From a bacterium (GTDB lineage: Bacteria; UBA9089; CG2-30-40-21; SBAY01), in NCBI GenBank assembly GCA_030018635.1, contig JASEHU010000021.1, forward strand, positions 1 to 14,261: DNA of 14,261 nucleotides, read 5' to 3'. Both the position numbers and the translations under genes were made by a program. This document shows positions 6,874 to 12,663 of the stretch, one piece after another (the first letter of the stretch is position 1; every line of letters begins with the position of its first letter). The notes beneath the pieces are model-generated. The model saw only the letters and a list, made by a program, of their open reading frames with translations, searched no databases and was not told the DNA's origin.

Positions 6874-6934
6874 GGAAATTGGAAATTAGAAATTGGGGGA
6901 GAGAGGAGAGCGAAAAACCTAATTTCCAATTTCC
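6874..6934. repeat. Perfect 16-bp inverted repeat of GGAAATT units
   Basis: GGAAATTGGAAATTAG (6874-6889) is exactly complementary to 6919-6934, with a 29-nt loop. The arms are themselves heptamer repeats (GGAAATT twice), the same unit length as the ATTTTGG tracts in the neighbouring gene. Confidence 0.9.
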
Positions 6935-7023
6935 AATTCAGCGTTCTATGAATCACTCCAAACTTCTTAAATTAAACTTGAAGAGGCACTATTACTCCAT
7001 GACACTTAAATTTGTGGGTTTTT

Positions 7024-7089
7024 CTCACACAAAGAACACAAAGATTCTTTTTATTTTTCCTCTTTATGTACTTTGTGTTTTTGTGTGAG
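7024..7089. repeat. Long hairpin with CTCACACAAA arms
   Basis: CTCACACAAAGAACACAAAG (7024-7043) pairs with CTTTGTGTTTTTGTGTGAG (7071-7089) with a single bulged base; the 27-nt loop is T-rich. No T-run follows the right arm, so a terminator role is unlikely. It looks like a dispersed repeat or element remnant. Confidence 0.8.
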
Positions 7090-7107
7090 GATATATTTCG
7101 TGATTCT

Positions 7108-7127
7108 GTATAAAAATTTGTTTATAC
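7108..7127 (+). promoter_or_regulatory. Palindrome upstream of hicAB, candidate operator
   Basis: GTATAAA (7108-7114) and TTTATAC (7121-7127) form a perfect 7-bp inverted repeat with a 6-nt centre, 36 bases before the hicA start. HicB antitoxins with DNA-binding tails commonly repress their own operon at such sites. Binding is inferred; no convincing -35/-10 pair could be assigned. Confidence 0.45.
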
Positions 7128-7162
7128 CCATAAAATAAAATGTCACAGAGTACTATATTAGT

Positions 7163-7423
7163 ATGAGTAAGATTGAAGATATTATTATCCAGATGAAGAG
7201 TAATCCCAAAGATATCAGCTTTAGCAATTTGTGCAGGGTTTGTGATTTTTATTTCAGGAAAGCTCGTCAAGAAGGAAGCAGTCATCGAGTATATAAAACA
7301 CCATGGCAAGGTGATCCACGAGTGAATATTCAGAATCATAAAGGAAGAGCCAAGGCATATCAGGTTAAACAGGTGCTTAAGGCTATTGAAAGGTTGGAGG
7401 TAAATTATGGTACTGGAAAATGA
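7163..7423 (+). CDS. hicA: HicA-family mRNA interferase toxin
   Basis: The 86-residue protein has the HicA double-stranded-RNA-binding fold signature: a helix, then EGSSHRVYKTP with the presumed catalytic H41, then GDPRVNIQNHKGRAKAYQV, a near-canonical C-terminal core, and a final helix (KQVLKAIERLE). HicA toxins cleave mRNA and block translation until neutralised by HicB. At 86 residues it is normal to slightly long for the family and intact. No strong Shine-Dalgarno sequence precedes the ATG, which would keep toxin synthesis low relative to hicB. It overlaps hicB by 17 nt, so the two are translationally coupled. Confidence 0.93.
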   Translation: MSKIEDIIIQMKSNPKDISFSNLCRVCDFYFRKARQEGSSHRVYKTPWQGDPRVNIQNHKGRAKAYQVKQVLKAIERLEVNYGTGK

Positions 7424-7736
7424 TCGTTATACCTACCGAGTAACTTGGACTGAAGATGATAATGAATATGTCGGTTTGTGTGTAGAGTTTCCTGGCTTGA
7501 GCTGGCTGGCTGAGACACCAGAATTAGCCTTAAAGGGCATTCGCAAAGTAGTTGCAGATGTTGTGATGGATATGCAAGGGAACGGTGAGATATTACCTGA
7601 AGCAATTGCTTGCAAGCGATATAGCGGTAAATTTATGGTACATGTACCGATAGAAATCCATCGAAATCTTACAATCCAGGCAGCAGAATCTGGTGTCAGC
7701 ATGAATCGGCTTGCCAGTTCAAGGTTAAGTCAATAG
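7407..7736 (+). CDS. hicB: HicB-family antitoxin
   Basis: The 109-residue protein starts with the partly degraded RNase H-like HicB fold (YRVTWTEDDNEYVGLCVEFP, then GLSWLAETPELALKGI) and ends with a ribbon-helix-helix-type DNA-binding segment (SGKFMVHVPIEIHRNLTIQA, then ESGVSMNRL). It should bind and inhibit HicA and repress the operon. The start codon follows a strong GGAGG six to seven bases upstream, inside hicA, consistent with more antitoxin than toxin. The gene is intact, and the pair is complete, unlike the other toxin-antitoxin-like loci in this window. Confidence 0.93.
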   Translation: MVLENDRYTYRVTWTEDDNEYVGLCVEFPGLSWLAETPELALKGIRKVVADVVMDMQGNGEILPEAIACKRYSGKFMVHVPIEIHRNLTIQAAESGVSMNRLASSRLSQ

Positions 7737-7846
7737 GAAGAGGAATAATCTCATCTTGAATTGTGAATTAAAGAAAGAAGGTTAACTTGTCAAAAACAGA
7801 TGAGTAATTTCGAGGGTGTTAATAAACAATTAGGAGGTTTTAAAAA

Positions 7847-8839
7847 ATGGCAATAAAAGTAGGAATAAATGGTTTTGGTAGAATTGGGAGAGGGGTTTTA
7901 AGGGCTGGAATTGATAATCCCAATATAGATTTTGTGGCGGTAAATGATATTACTGACCCGAAAACATTGGCGCATCTATTGAAATATGACTCGAACTTTG
8001 GAATACTCAATAAGGAGGTAGCGGCCACCCCAGAGGGGATTACAGTCAACGGTAAGGAGATAAAGGTGTTAAAGGTTAAAGACCCGCAAGAGTTGCCGTG
8101 GAAGAATTTGGGGGTAGAGGTAGTCGTAGAGTCAACAGGGCATTTTACCGATAGAGACTCTGCCGCAAAACATCTACAAGCAGGAGCTAAAAAAGTTATT
8201 ATTAGTGCCCCGGCAAAAGGTGAGGACATTACGATTGTCCTTGGAGTCAACGAAGGCAAATACGATAAAAACACCCATCACATCATCTCCAATGCCTCCT
8301 GCACAACTAATTGTTTAGCCCCGGTAGTAAAGGTTCTGCTGGATAATTTTGGAGTCAAGCGAGGGTTGATGACGACCATTCATTCTTACACAAATGACCA
8401 GCGAATACTTGACCTCCCACATAAAGACCTGCGTCGGGCAAGGGCGGCGGCTTTATCTATGATTCCCACGACTACCGGTGCGGCAAAGGCTATCGGATTG
8501 GTCATACCGGAATTAAAAGGTAAACTACACGGAATTTCCATCAGGGTACCTACCCCAAATGTTTCTTTGGTTGACTTAGTTGTTGAGGTAGAAAAGGATG
8601 TGGATAAAGATACGGTAAATGCGGCTGTTAAATCTGCAGCACAAGGAAAATTGAGTAAATATTTAGAATATTGCGAAGCACCATTGGTTTCTCAGGATTT
8701 CAACGGTAATCCTAAATCCGCTATCTTTGACCCCGAATATACCACGGTGTTAGAAAATACCTTAATCAAGGTATTAGCCTGGTATGATAATGAATGGGCT
8801 TATTCCTGTCGGGTGGTGGATTTGATTGAATATATATAG
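7847..8839 (+). CDS. gapA: Glyceraldehyde-3-phosphate dehydrogenase, type I
   Basis: The 330-residue cytoplasmic enzyme converts glyceraldehyde-3-phosphate, NAD and phosphate to 1,3-bisphosphoglycerate. The Rossmann motif GINGFGRIGRG is at 6-16, and D34 in AVNDITD suggests NAD preference. The active-site block SNASCTTNCLAP places the catalytic C152, with H179 in TTIHSYTNDQ. The substrate-loop and C-terminal signatures (RAAALSMIPTTTGAAK, then WYDNEWAYSCRV) are complete, and length is standard. AGGAGG at 7832-7837 precedes the ATG by nine bases. It is separated from its usual partners pgk and tpiA by a 1.7-kb block of toxin-antitoxin-like genes. No clear promoter is visible in the 110 bases between hicB and gapA. 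Confidence 0.98.
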   Translation: MAIKVGINGFGRIGRGVLRAGIDNPNIDFVAVNDITDPKTLAHLLKYDSNFGILNKEVAATPEGITVNGKEIKVLKVKDPQELPWKNLGVEVVVESTGHFTDRDSAAKHLQAGAKKVIISAPAKGEDITIVLGVNEGKYDKNTHHIISNASCTTNCLAPVVKVLLDNFGVKRGLMTTIHSYTNDQRILDLPHKDLRRARAAALSMIPTTTGAAKAIGLVIPELKGKLHGISIRVPTPNVSLVDLVVEVEKDVDKDTVNAAVKSAAQGKLSKYLEYCEAPLVSQDFNGNPKSAIFDPEYTTVLENTLIKVLAWYDNEWAYSCRVVDLIEYI

Positions 8840-8889
8840 TGTTAGGTAAAAGTTTTTGACATTACCGATATTGACAGTAGGAGATAAAA

Positions 8890-9246
8890 ATGGGGAAATT
8901 AGGGTACATAGAGATTAAAATTGTTGGTTCAAAAGGCAAAATGGAACTCACTCCTGACAACTATGATATAAAAGAAATTATTGCTTTACTTCAGAATGTT
9001 GAAGGTATGCTATTCCCTGGAGAAAAAAGGGAACGACCTACAATAAGCTACAGGATAGAAGATGGTTCGGTAAGACATTTAATAAAAACAAGTTTGCAAG
9101 TCATTATTGGCTTTAATGCAATATTATCCCAAATAAGCGATAAGCAAAACATAGATTTCTTGGAATGTCAAACTGCCAGAGCATTTGAGGTATTTCAGGA
9201 TAGTGCAAAAAAAATGATTACGAATTCAACATTACTACTTCAATAG
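8890..9246 (+). CDS. Unknown protein paired with PIN gene (5' part, frameshifted)
   Basis: The frame encodes 118 residues starting MGKLGYIEIKIVGSKGKMEL, with AGGAG (8879-8883) six bases before the ATG. Up to the A8 run at 9207-9214 it is soluble mixed alpha/beta sequence (PDNYDIKEIIALLQNVEGML, then RPTISYRIEDGSVRH). Beyond that run the frame becomes unrelated sequence and stops. The frame one base earlier stays open through the run and continues with DYEFNITTSIENTN to 9671. An intact ancestor would be 260 residues. I do not recognise a named domain; I recall similar uncharacterised proteins beside PIN genes, so an antitoxin or partner role is possible. It follows gapA by 50 bases. It may be decayed, misassembled, or expressed by slippage on the A8 run. 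Confidence 0.7.
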   Translation: MGKLGYIEIKIVGSKGKMELTPDNYDIKEIIALLQNVEGMLFPGEKRERPTISYRIEDGSVRHLIKTSLQVIIGFNAILSQISDKQNIDFLECQTARAFEVFQDSAKKMITNSTLLLQ

Positions 9247-9347
9247 AAAACACCAACAGAGTCGCCATCAATAAAAACACTCACTTTTACAGAACAGAAT
9301 CAATTTGGGCTGATGCTGAATTCTATTTTTATGGAAAAATAACCAAT

Positions 9348-9671
9348 ATGGGAGGAAAAGATAAGGCTAACTTTCATATTGTAACTGAGAATATGGGAAC
9401 AATACTTATCCTGACACCAAAAGAATTCTTGGCAAAGTATGAATCAAATCCACTTTACAAAAATTATGGAATAAGGGCGGTTGGTAAACAAAACATAGAA
9501 ACAGGAGAGATAGACAAGTCCAGTTTAAAGTTTAAGGAAATTATTGATTACTACCCTGTATATGACGAACAATATCTTAAAAAATTAAGACAAAAAGCCA
9601 AAAAGAGCTGGCAGGGCATCAATGACCCTGATAAATGGCTTAGAGAAATGAGGGGAGGTTATAATGCATAG
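9348..9671 (+). pseudogene. Unknown protein paired with PIN gene (3' part)
   Basis: This is the C-terminal portion of the protein that begins at 8890. The frame is open from 9207 onwards and reads NRVAINKNTHFYRTESIWAD, then AEFYFYGKITNMGGKDKA, so the Met at 9348 is internal and has no ribosome binding site. The C-terminal part includes KEFLAKYESNPLYKNYGIRA, then ETGEIDKSSLKFKEIIDYYP and a terminal DKWLREMRGGYNA. A GGAGG within its last codons (9654-9658) serves the overlapping PIN gene; the overlap is 8 nt. It is one half of a split gene and probably not a separate protein. Confidence 0.7.
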
Positions 9672-9993
9672 TGTTTTACTTGACACCAGCTTCTTTATAC
9701 GGTTCTCAAATGAAGATGACCTCCTCTTTGAAAATGCAAACGGGTATTACCAATATTTTCTGCAACATGGGGTTGCATTGAAATGTTCTACTATTTCAAT
9801 AGCTGAATATTGTGTCAGGGGACATATAGATGAATTGCCTTTAAAAGATTTGCAAATTGTTCCTTTTAATTTTTCCCATGCCCAAAGAGCTGGGGAATTA
9901 GCCAGAATTATTTTTGACAACAAAGGTTCATTGGAACTCTCTACAAGAGCTATTATACCAAATGATGCTAGTTGTTCTCACAAGCCGATGTAG
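9664..9993 (+). CDS. PIN-domain ribonuclease, truncated by frameshift (5' part)
   Basis: The frame starts MHSVLLDTSFFIRFSNEDDL, a typical PIN opening with D7, and carries the second acidic residue E48 in TISIAEYC and the third D101 in IIPNDA. PIN proteins are Mg-dependent RNases, often VapC-type toxins cleaving tRNA or rRNA. After A102 the frame goes out of register and stops at 9993. The frame one base earlier continues as LFSQADVEMSDAYITSDTES, supplying the missing C-terminal acidic residues, to TAA 10131-10133. An intact version would have about 156 residues. The missing base is near 9970, where AAG would restore NDAKLFSQAD. It is translationally coupled to the upstream unknown protein by an 8-nt overlap, with GGAGG five bases before the ATG. 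Confidence 0.8.
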   Translation: MHSVLLDTSFFIRFSNEDDLLFENANGYYQYFLQHGVALKCSTISIAEYCVRGHIDELPLKDLQIVPFNFSHAQRAGELARIIFDNKGSLELSTRAIIPNDASCSHKPM

Positions 9994-10133
9994 AAATGAG
10001 TGATGCCTATATAACATCTGATACCGAAAGTATAAAAATCTATAATTTGCTCAAGGAACATACTGATTTGCGTTTCCAAATAATTGATTTGCATAATAAA
10101 TATACTGAAATCTTTGGATTATTAGACCTTTAA
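9970..10133 (+). pseudogene. 3' part of the frameshifted PIN-domain gene
   Basis: The frame reads LFSQADVEMSDAYITSDTES, then IKIYNLLKEHTDLRFQIIDL and ends EIFGLLDL before TAA at 10131-10133. The DAYITSDTES segment is the conserved final strand of PIN domains, with D114 and D120 of the restored protein. It has no start codon of its own; it is the displaced C-terminus of the gene beginning at 9664. Confidence 0.75.
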
Positions 10134-10157
10134 AATACGGGCAACTGTCATCCAGCA

Positions 10158-10238
10158 ATGTATAAAGAACATAAAGATGACAATTGGTTTTCACAAAAAG
10201 ATTATGAATTTTGCAGAAGAATTAGGGAGTATAATTAA
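10158..10238 (+). other. 26-codon frame before the AbrB-like antitoxin
   Basis: The frame reads MYKEHKDDNWFSQKDYEFCR and then RIREYN, with a stop one base before the antitoxin ATG. The composition looks like real protein (W, C, F, balanced charges), but there is no ribosome binding site. It could be a gene fragment left by an insertion or a chance frame. A competing frame from 10177 extends the antitoxin and is not supported either. Confidence 0.2.
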
Positions 10239-10239
10239 A

Positions 10240-10494
10240 ATGGAAACAGTTCAGACTAAAATAATGCCAAATGGAGAGATAAAATTACCTCCTAAAATTT
10301 TAAAGGGTTGGGGAGTAAGAGTGGGAGGAAATATTAAGATGAGAATTGAAAATCAACAGGTTATACTTTTTCCAGCAAAGAGTACTGATAAATCAAAAGA
10401 CTCGTTACGAAGAGTACTTGAAGATTTGAGGAAACCCGCAGTAAAATGTAGTATTGAAAAAATGATGTTAGATGAGGTAGTGGATGCCGATTAG
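10240..10494 (+). CDS. AbrB/MazE-type antitoxin
   Basis: The 84-residue protein begins METVQTKIMPNGEIKLPPKI and continues with LKGWGVRVGGNIKMRIENQQ, VILFP. This is a swapped-hairpin (SpoVT-AbrB) DNA-binding domain, in which a basic strand is followed by a PxxI/L turn and a GD/GG turn. A charged C-terminal tail (DSLRRVLEDLRKPAVKCSIE) would wrap the toxin. I chose the ATG at 10240, with AGGGAG (10223-10228) upstream, over a longer frame from 10177 that has no ribosome binding site. Its 3' end overlaps the start of a PIN gene by 11 nt, the usual antitoxin-toxin order, but that toxin is cut short. It is therefore an orphan antitoxin, perhaps still a DNA-binding regulator just upstream of pgk. Confidence 0.8.
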   Translation: METVQTKIMPNGEIKLPPKILKGWGVRVGGNIKMRIENQQVILFPAKSTDKSKDSLRRVLEDLRKPAVKCSIEKMMLDEVVDAD

Positions 10495-10567
10495 TATATT
10501 AATTGATACCAATATTTGGCACTTTGCTTATAAGGGAAAATATCTAATTTGTAGTTTTAGGAGGTAA
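10484..10567 (+). pseudogene. Remnant of PIN-domain toxin (VapC-like)
   Basis: An ATG overlapping the antitoxin end opens a frame MPISILIDTNIWHFAYKGKY, then LICSFRR and TAA. LIDTNIW is the classic PIN N-terminal motif with the first catalytic Asp. Similarity ends after about 20 residues, and the stop (10565-10567) directly follows the AGGAGG of pgk. The rest of the toxin, more than 100 residues, is missing, so it cannot be active. A deletion between the toxin start and the pgk leader is the simplest explanation. Confidence 0.75.
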
Positions 10568-10571
10568 AAAT

Positions 10572-11771
10572 ATGGCATTTAATAAATTAACCATTGAGGA
10601 TGTGGATATAGCCGGAAAACGGGTATTAATTCGTGTGGATTTTAATGCACCTTTAGATGGTGAAGGGAATATTACCGATGACCGCAAGATAACCGTTCAC
10701 CTACCTACCATAAACTATGCCTTATCCCATAATGCTAAAATTATTCTGATGTCCCACCTTGGCCGACCCAAGGGAAAGATGACATCTAAATTAAGTCTGC
10801 AACGAGTTGCCATAAGACTTAGCGAATTACTTAAACATAAGGTTGGTTTTGCCAGTGATTGTATCGGTGAGGATGTCCAAAAACTTGTTAAATCCATGAA
10901 TTCAGGTGAGGTAATACTTTTAGAAAATCTACGCTTTCACCCGGAAGAAGAGGCAAATGATGCCAATTTTGCTAAGGAATTAGCCTCTCTTGGTGAGGTG
11001 TATGTGGATGATGCCTTTAGTGCCGTCCATCGTGCCCATGCCTCGATTTCTGCCATTACTCAATATTTTCCGCAAGCAGTAAGCGGATTTTTGTTAAAAG
11101 AGGAACTCGAATATTTAAGTCAGGTTTTCCTTCATCCAGAGCGACCAATTTGTATTGTGCTTGGTGGGGCAAAGGTATCTTCTAAAATCGGTATTATAGA
11201 CAATTTACTTGACAAGATTGATAAGTTGATTATTGGAGGTGGACTCGCCTATACCTTTTTAGCCGCAGAAGGGAAAAATGTGGGAAATTCTCTCTTAGAA
11301 AGGGATAAAATCGAAGATGTCAACAGGATTCTGCTCGATGCCAAAAAATACAATGTGGAGGTAATACTTCCAATTGACTACTTAATCGCAGATGCCTTCG
11401 AACAAGAGGCAAAAACCCAAATAGTTACTGACAATATTCCTGATGGTTGGATAGGGGTTGGCATAGGACCAGAAACAGTAACAAGATTTACCGATGCCTT
11501 AAAAGGTGCAAAAACCATCTTCTGGAATGGAGCCGTAAGTGTATTTGAATTTGAGAAATTTAGTGCACCTACTTATGCCTTAGCTAAGGCAATTGCTAAT
11601 GAAAATGCCCTGACGATTGCCGGTGGCGGTGAGACGACTGCAGTGATTGATAGATTAGGATTAGAGGAGAAATTCTCACATGTATCTACCGGCGGCGGGG
11701 CATGTCTGGAGTTCCTTGAAGGAAAAGAATTACCCGGGGTCAGCGGTTTGACAAATAAAGGAAAAGAATAG
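10572..11771 (+). CDS. pgk: Phosphoglycerate kinase
   Basis: The 399-residue cytoplasmic enzyme transfers phosphate from 1,3-bisphosphoglycerate to ADP. Substrate-domain motifs are RVDFNAP (21-27), SHLGRPKG (61-68), LLENLRFHPEEE (116-127) and HRAHAS (153-158). Nucleotide-domain motifs are GGAKVSSKIG (198-207), GGGLAYTFL (222-230), GGGETT (351-356) and STGGGA (372-377). AGGAGG lies at 10559-10564, seven bases before the ATG. Some normally invariant spots differ: GVGIGPET replaces the usual DIGPxT-type segment near 295-302, and WNGAVSVFE (318-326) replaces the usual WNGPMGVFE. The fold and length are otherwise normal, so it is very likely a functional Pgk with diverged loops. It is co-directional with tpiA and linked to it by a hairpin. 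Confidence 0.97.
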   Translation: MAFNKLTIEDVDIAGKRVLIRVDFNAPLDGEGNITDDRKITVHLPTINYALSHNAKIILMSHLGRPKGKMTSKLSLQRVAIRLSELLKHKVGFASDCIGEDVQKLVKSMNSGEVILLENLRFHPEEEANDANFAKELASLGEVYVDDAFSAVHRAHASISAITQYFPQAVSGFLLKEELEYLSQVFLHPERPICIVLGGAKVSSKIGIIDNLLDKIDKLIIGGGLAYTFLAAEGKNVGNSLLERDKIEDVNRILLDAKKYNVEVILPIDYLIADAFEQEAKTQIVTDNIPDGWIGVGIGPETVTRFTDALKGAKTIFWNGAVSVFEFEKFSAPTYALAKAIANENALTIAGGGETTAVIDRLGLEEKFSHVSTGGGACLEFLEGKELPGVSGLTNKGKE

Positions 11772-11808
11772 GTCATATAGGTCTTATAAAACTTATATGA
11801 CCTATTCT
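11765..11808 (+). promoter_or_regulatory. Perfect 15-bp intercistronic hairpin between pgk and tpiA
   Basis: AGAATAGGTCATATA (11765-11779) pairs perfectly with TATATGACCTATTCT (11794-11808) around a 14-nt loop. The pgk stop codon TAG (11769-11771) is in the left arm, and the tpiA Shine-Dalgarno GGAGG (11809-11813) abuts the right arm. No U-run follows, so termination is unlikely. It could control mRNA processing, stability or coupling. Confidence 0.85.
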
Positions 11809-11821
11809 GGAGGAAGGATTA

Positions 11822-12586
11822 ATGCGTAAACCAATTATTGCCGCAAACTGGAAGATGAATAAGACTGTCAAAAAGGCCTCTGCCTTTGTGGATGACTTAA
11901 AAAAGCAATTAGCTAATTATACCGGTGTAGAGGTAGTGGTTTGCCCTCCTTTTACGGCTTTAAATAAGGTGTCTGAAGTTTTAAAGGAAAGTAATATCAT
12001 TGTGGGGGCACAAAATATGTATCCTGAGCCGGCAGGAGCGGTTACCGGTGAGATATCCCCTCTAATGTTGCTTGATTTAGGATGTGACTATGTCATTATC
12101 GGGCATTCTGAAAGACGCTCATTATTTAATGAAACAGATGAAACAGTTAATAAAAAACTTAAATGTGCCTTCACCTATCGACTCAGACCCATCCTTTGTG
12201 TCGGAGAATATTTAGAACAAAGAGACGCAGGAAAGGCAGAAGAGGTGGTTTATAATCAATTAATCAAGGGATTAGCCGACATAGGTAAGGATGATATCGT
12301 CAGGATGGTTATTGCCTATGAGCCTATCTGGGCAATCGGCACCGGGAGAACCGCTACCCCGGAGGATGCAAATGCCATGCATAAGTTCATTCGCCATATC
12401 TTAAACGAGATATACGACCAGAAGGTAGCCGCCAAGGTCAGAATCCAATATGGAGGGAGTGTGCGACCTGATAATATCGATGACCTGATGAGTGAATCTG
12501 ATATTGATGGTGCCTTAGTTGGTGGTGCCAGTTTAGATGTCCGCTCTTTGGTTAGAATTGTGAAATTTAAACGAGAGGTAGTATAG
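11822..12586 (+). CDS. tpiA: Triosephosphate isomerase
   Basis: The 254-residue TIM barrel interconverts dihydroxyacetone phosphate and glyceraldehyde-3-phosphate. Catalytic residues are all visible: N9 and K11 in AANWKMN, H95 in IIGHSERR and E167 in AYEPIWAIGTGRTATPEDA. The phosphate-binding motifs YGGSVRPDN and GALVGGASL are near the C-terminus. GGAGGAAGG directly upstream gives a strong ribosome binding site. The gene follows pgk by 50 bases and is probably cotranscribed. The gap-pgk-tpi order is common in bacteria, but the secG often found next is absent; a convergent gene follows. Confidence 0.98.
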   Translation: MRKPIIAANWKMNKTVKKASAFVDDLKKQLANYTGVEVVVCPPFTALNKVSEVLKESNIIVGAQNMYPEPAGAVTGEISPLMLLDLGCDYVIIGHSERRSLFNETDETVNKKLKCAFTYRLRPILCVGEYLEQRDAGKAEEVVYNQLIKGLADIGKDDIVRMVIAYEPIWAIGTGRTATPEDANAMHKFIRHILNEIYDQKVAAKVRIQYGGSVRPDNIDDLMSESDIDGALVGGASLDVRSLVRIVKFKREVV

Positions 12587-12589
12587 AAT

Positions 12590-12644
12590 AATCAGGTTAT
12601 CGGGAAGAAAGACACAATAATCGGTTGTTACTGATTACCTGATT
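12590..12644. repeat. Inverted repeat between convergent genes
   Basis: AATCAGGTTATC (12590-12601) pairs with GATTACCTGATT (12633-12644) with one mismatch, in the 77-bp gap between the convergent ends of tpiA and the GT39-like gene. Its location suits a bidirectional transcription stop, but there is no T-run on either side. A GATTACC-type repeat is as likely. Confidence 0.45.
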
Positions 12645-12663
12645 ACCGATCACCATTTACCAT

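Larger units (their letters stand above)
6735..7162. other. Gene-free divergent intergenic region
   Basis: About 430 bases separate the DUF2723 promoter from hicA. I see no gene or RNA here. It holds two hairpin-forming repeats (6874-6934 and 7024-7089), a 20-bp palindrome (7108-7127) and a TATAAT on the minus strand (complement of 6768-6773) without a good -35 box. Reading frames across it are repeat-derived. Confidence 0.7.

Noticed and set aside
6879..7088. Plus-strand open frame of 69 codons in the intergenic region
   Set aside because: It is made of the two inverted repeats; no ribosome binding site and no protein-like pattern.
8851..8889. Two TTGACA hexamers (8856 and 8871) as a promoter for the module after gapA
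   Set aside because: No TATAAT-like box occurs 16-18 bases downstream of either hexamer.
10177..10239. Longer start at 10177 for the AbrB-like antitoxin
   Set aside because: The SpoVT-AbrB domain begins at METVQTK (10240), which has AGGGAG upstream; the extension has no ribosome binding site and overlaps another protein-like frame.
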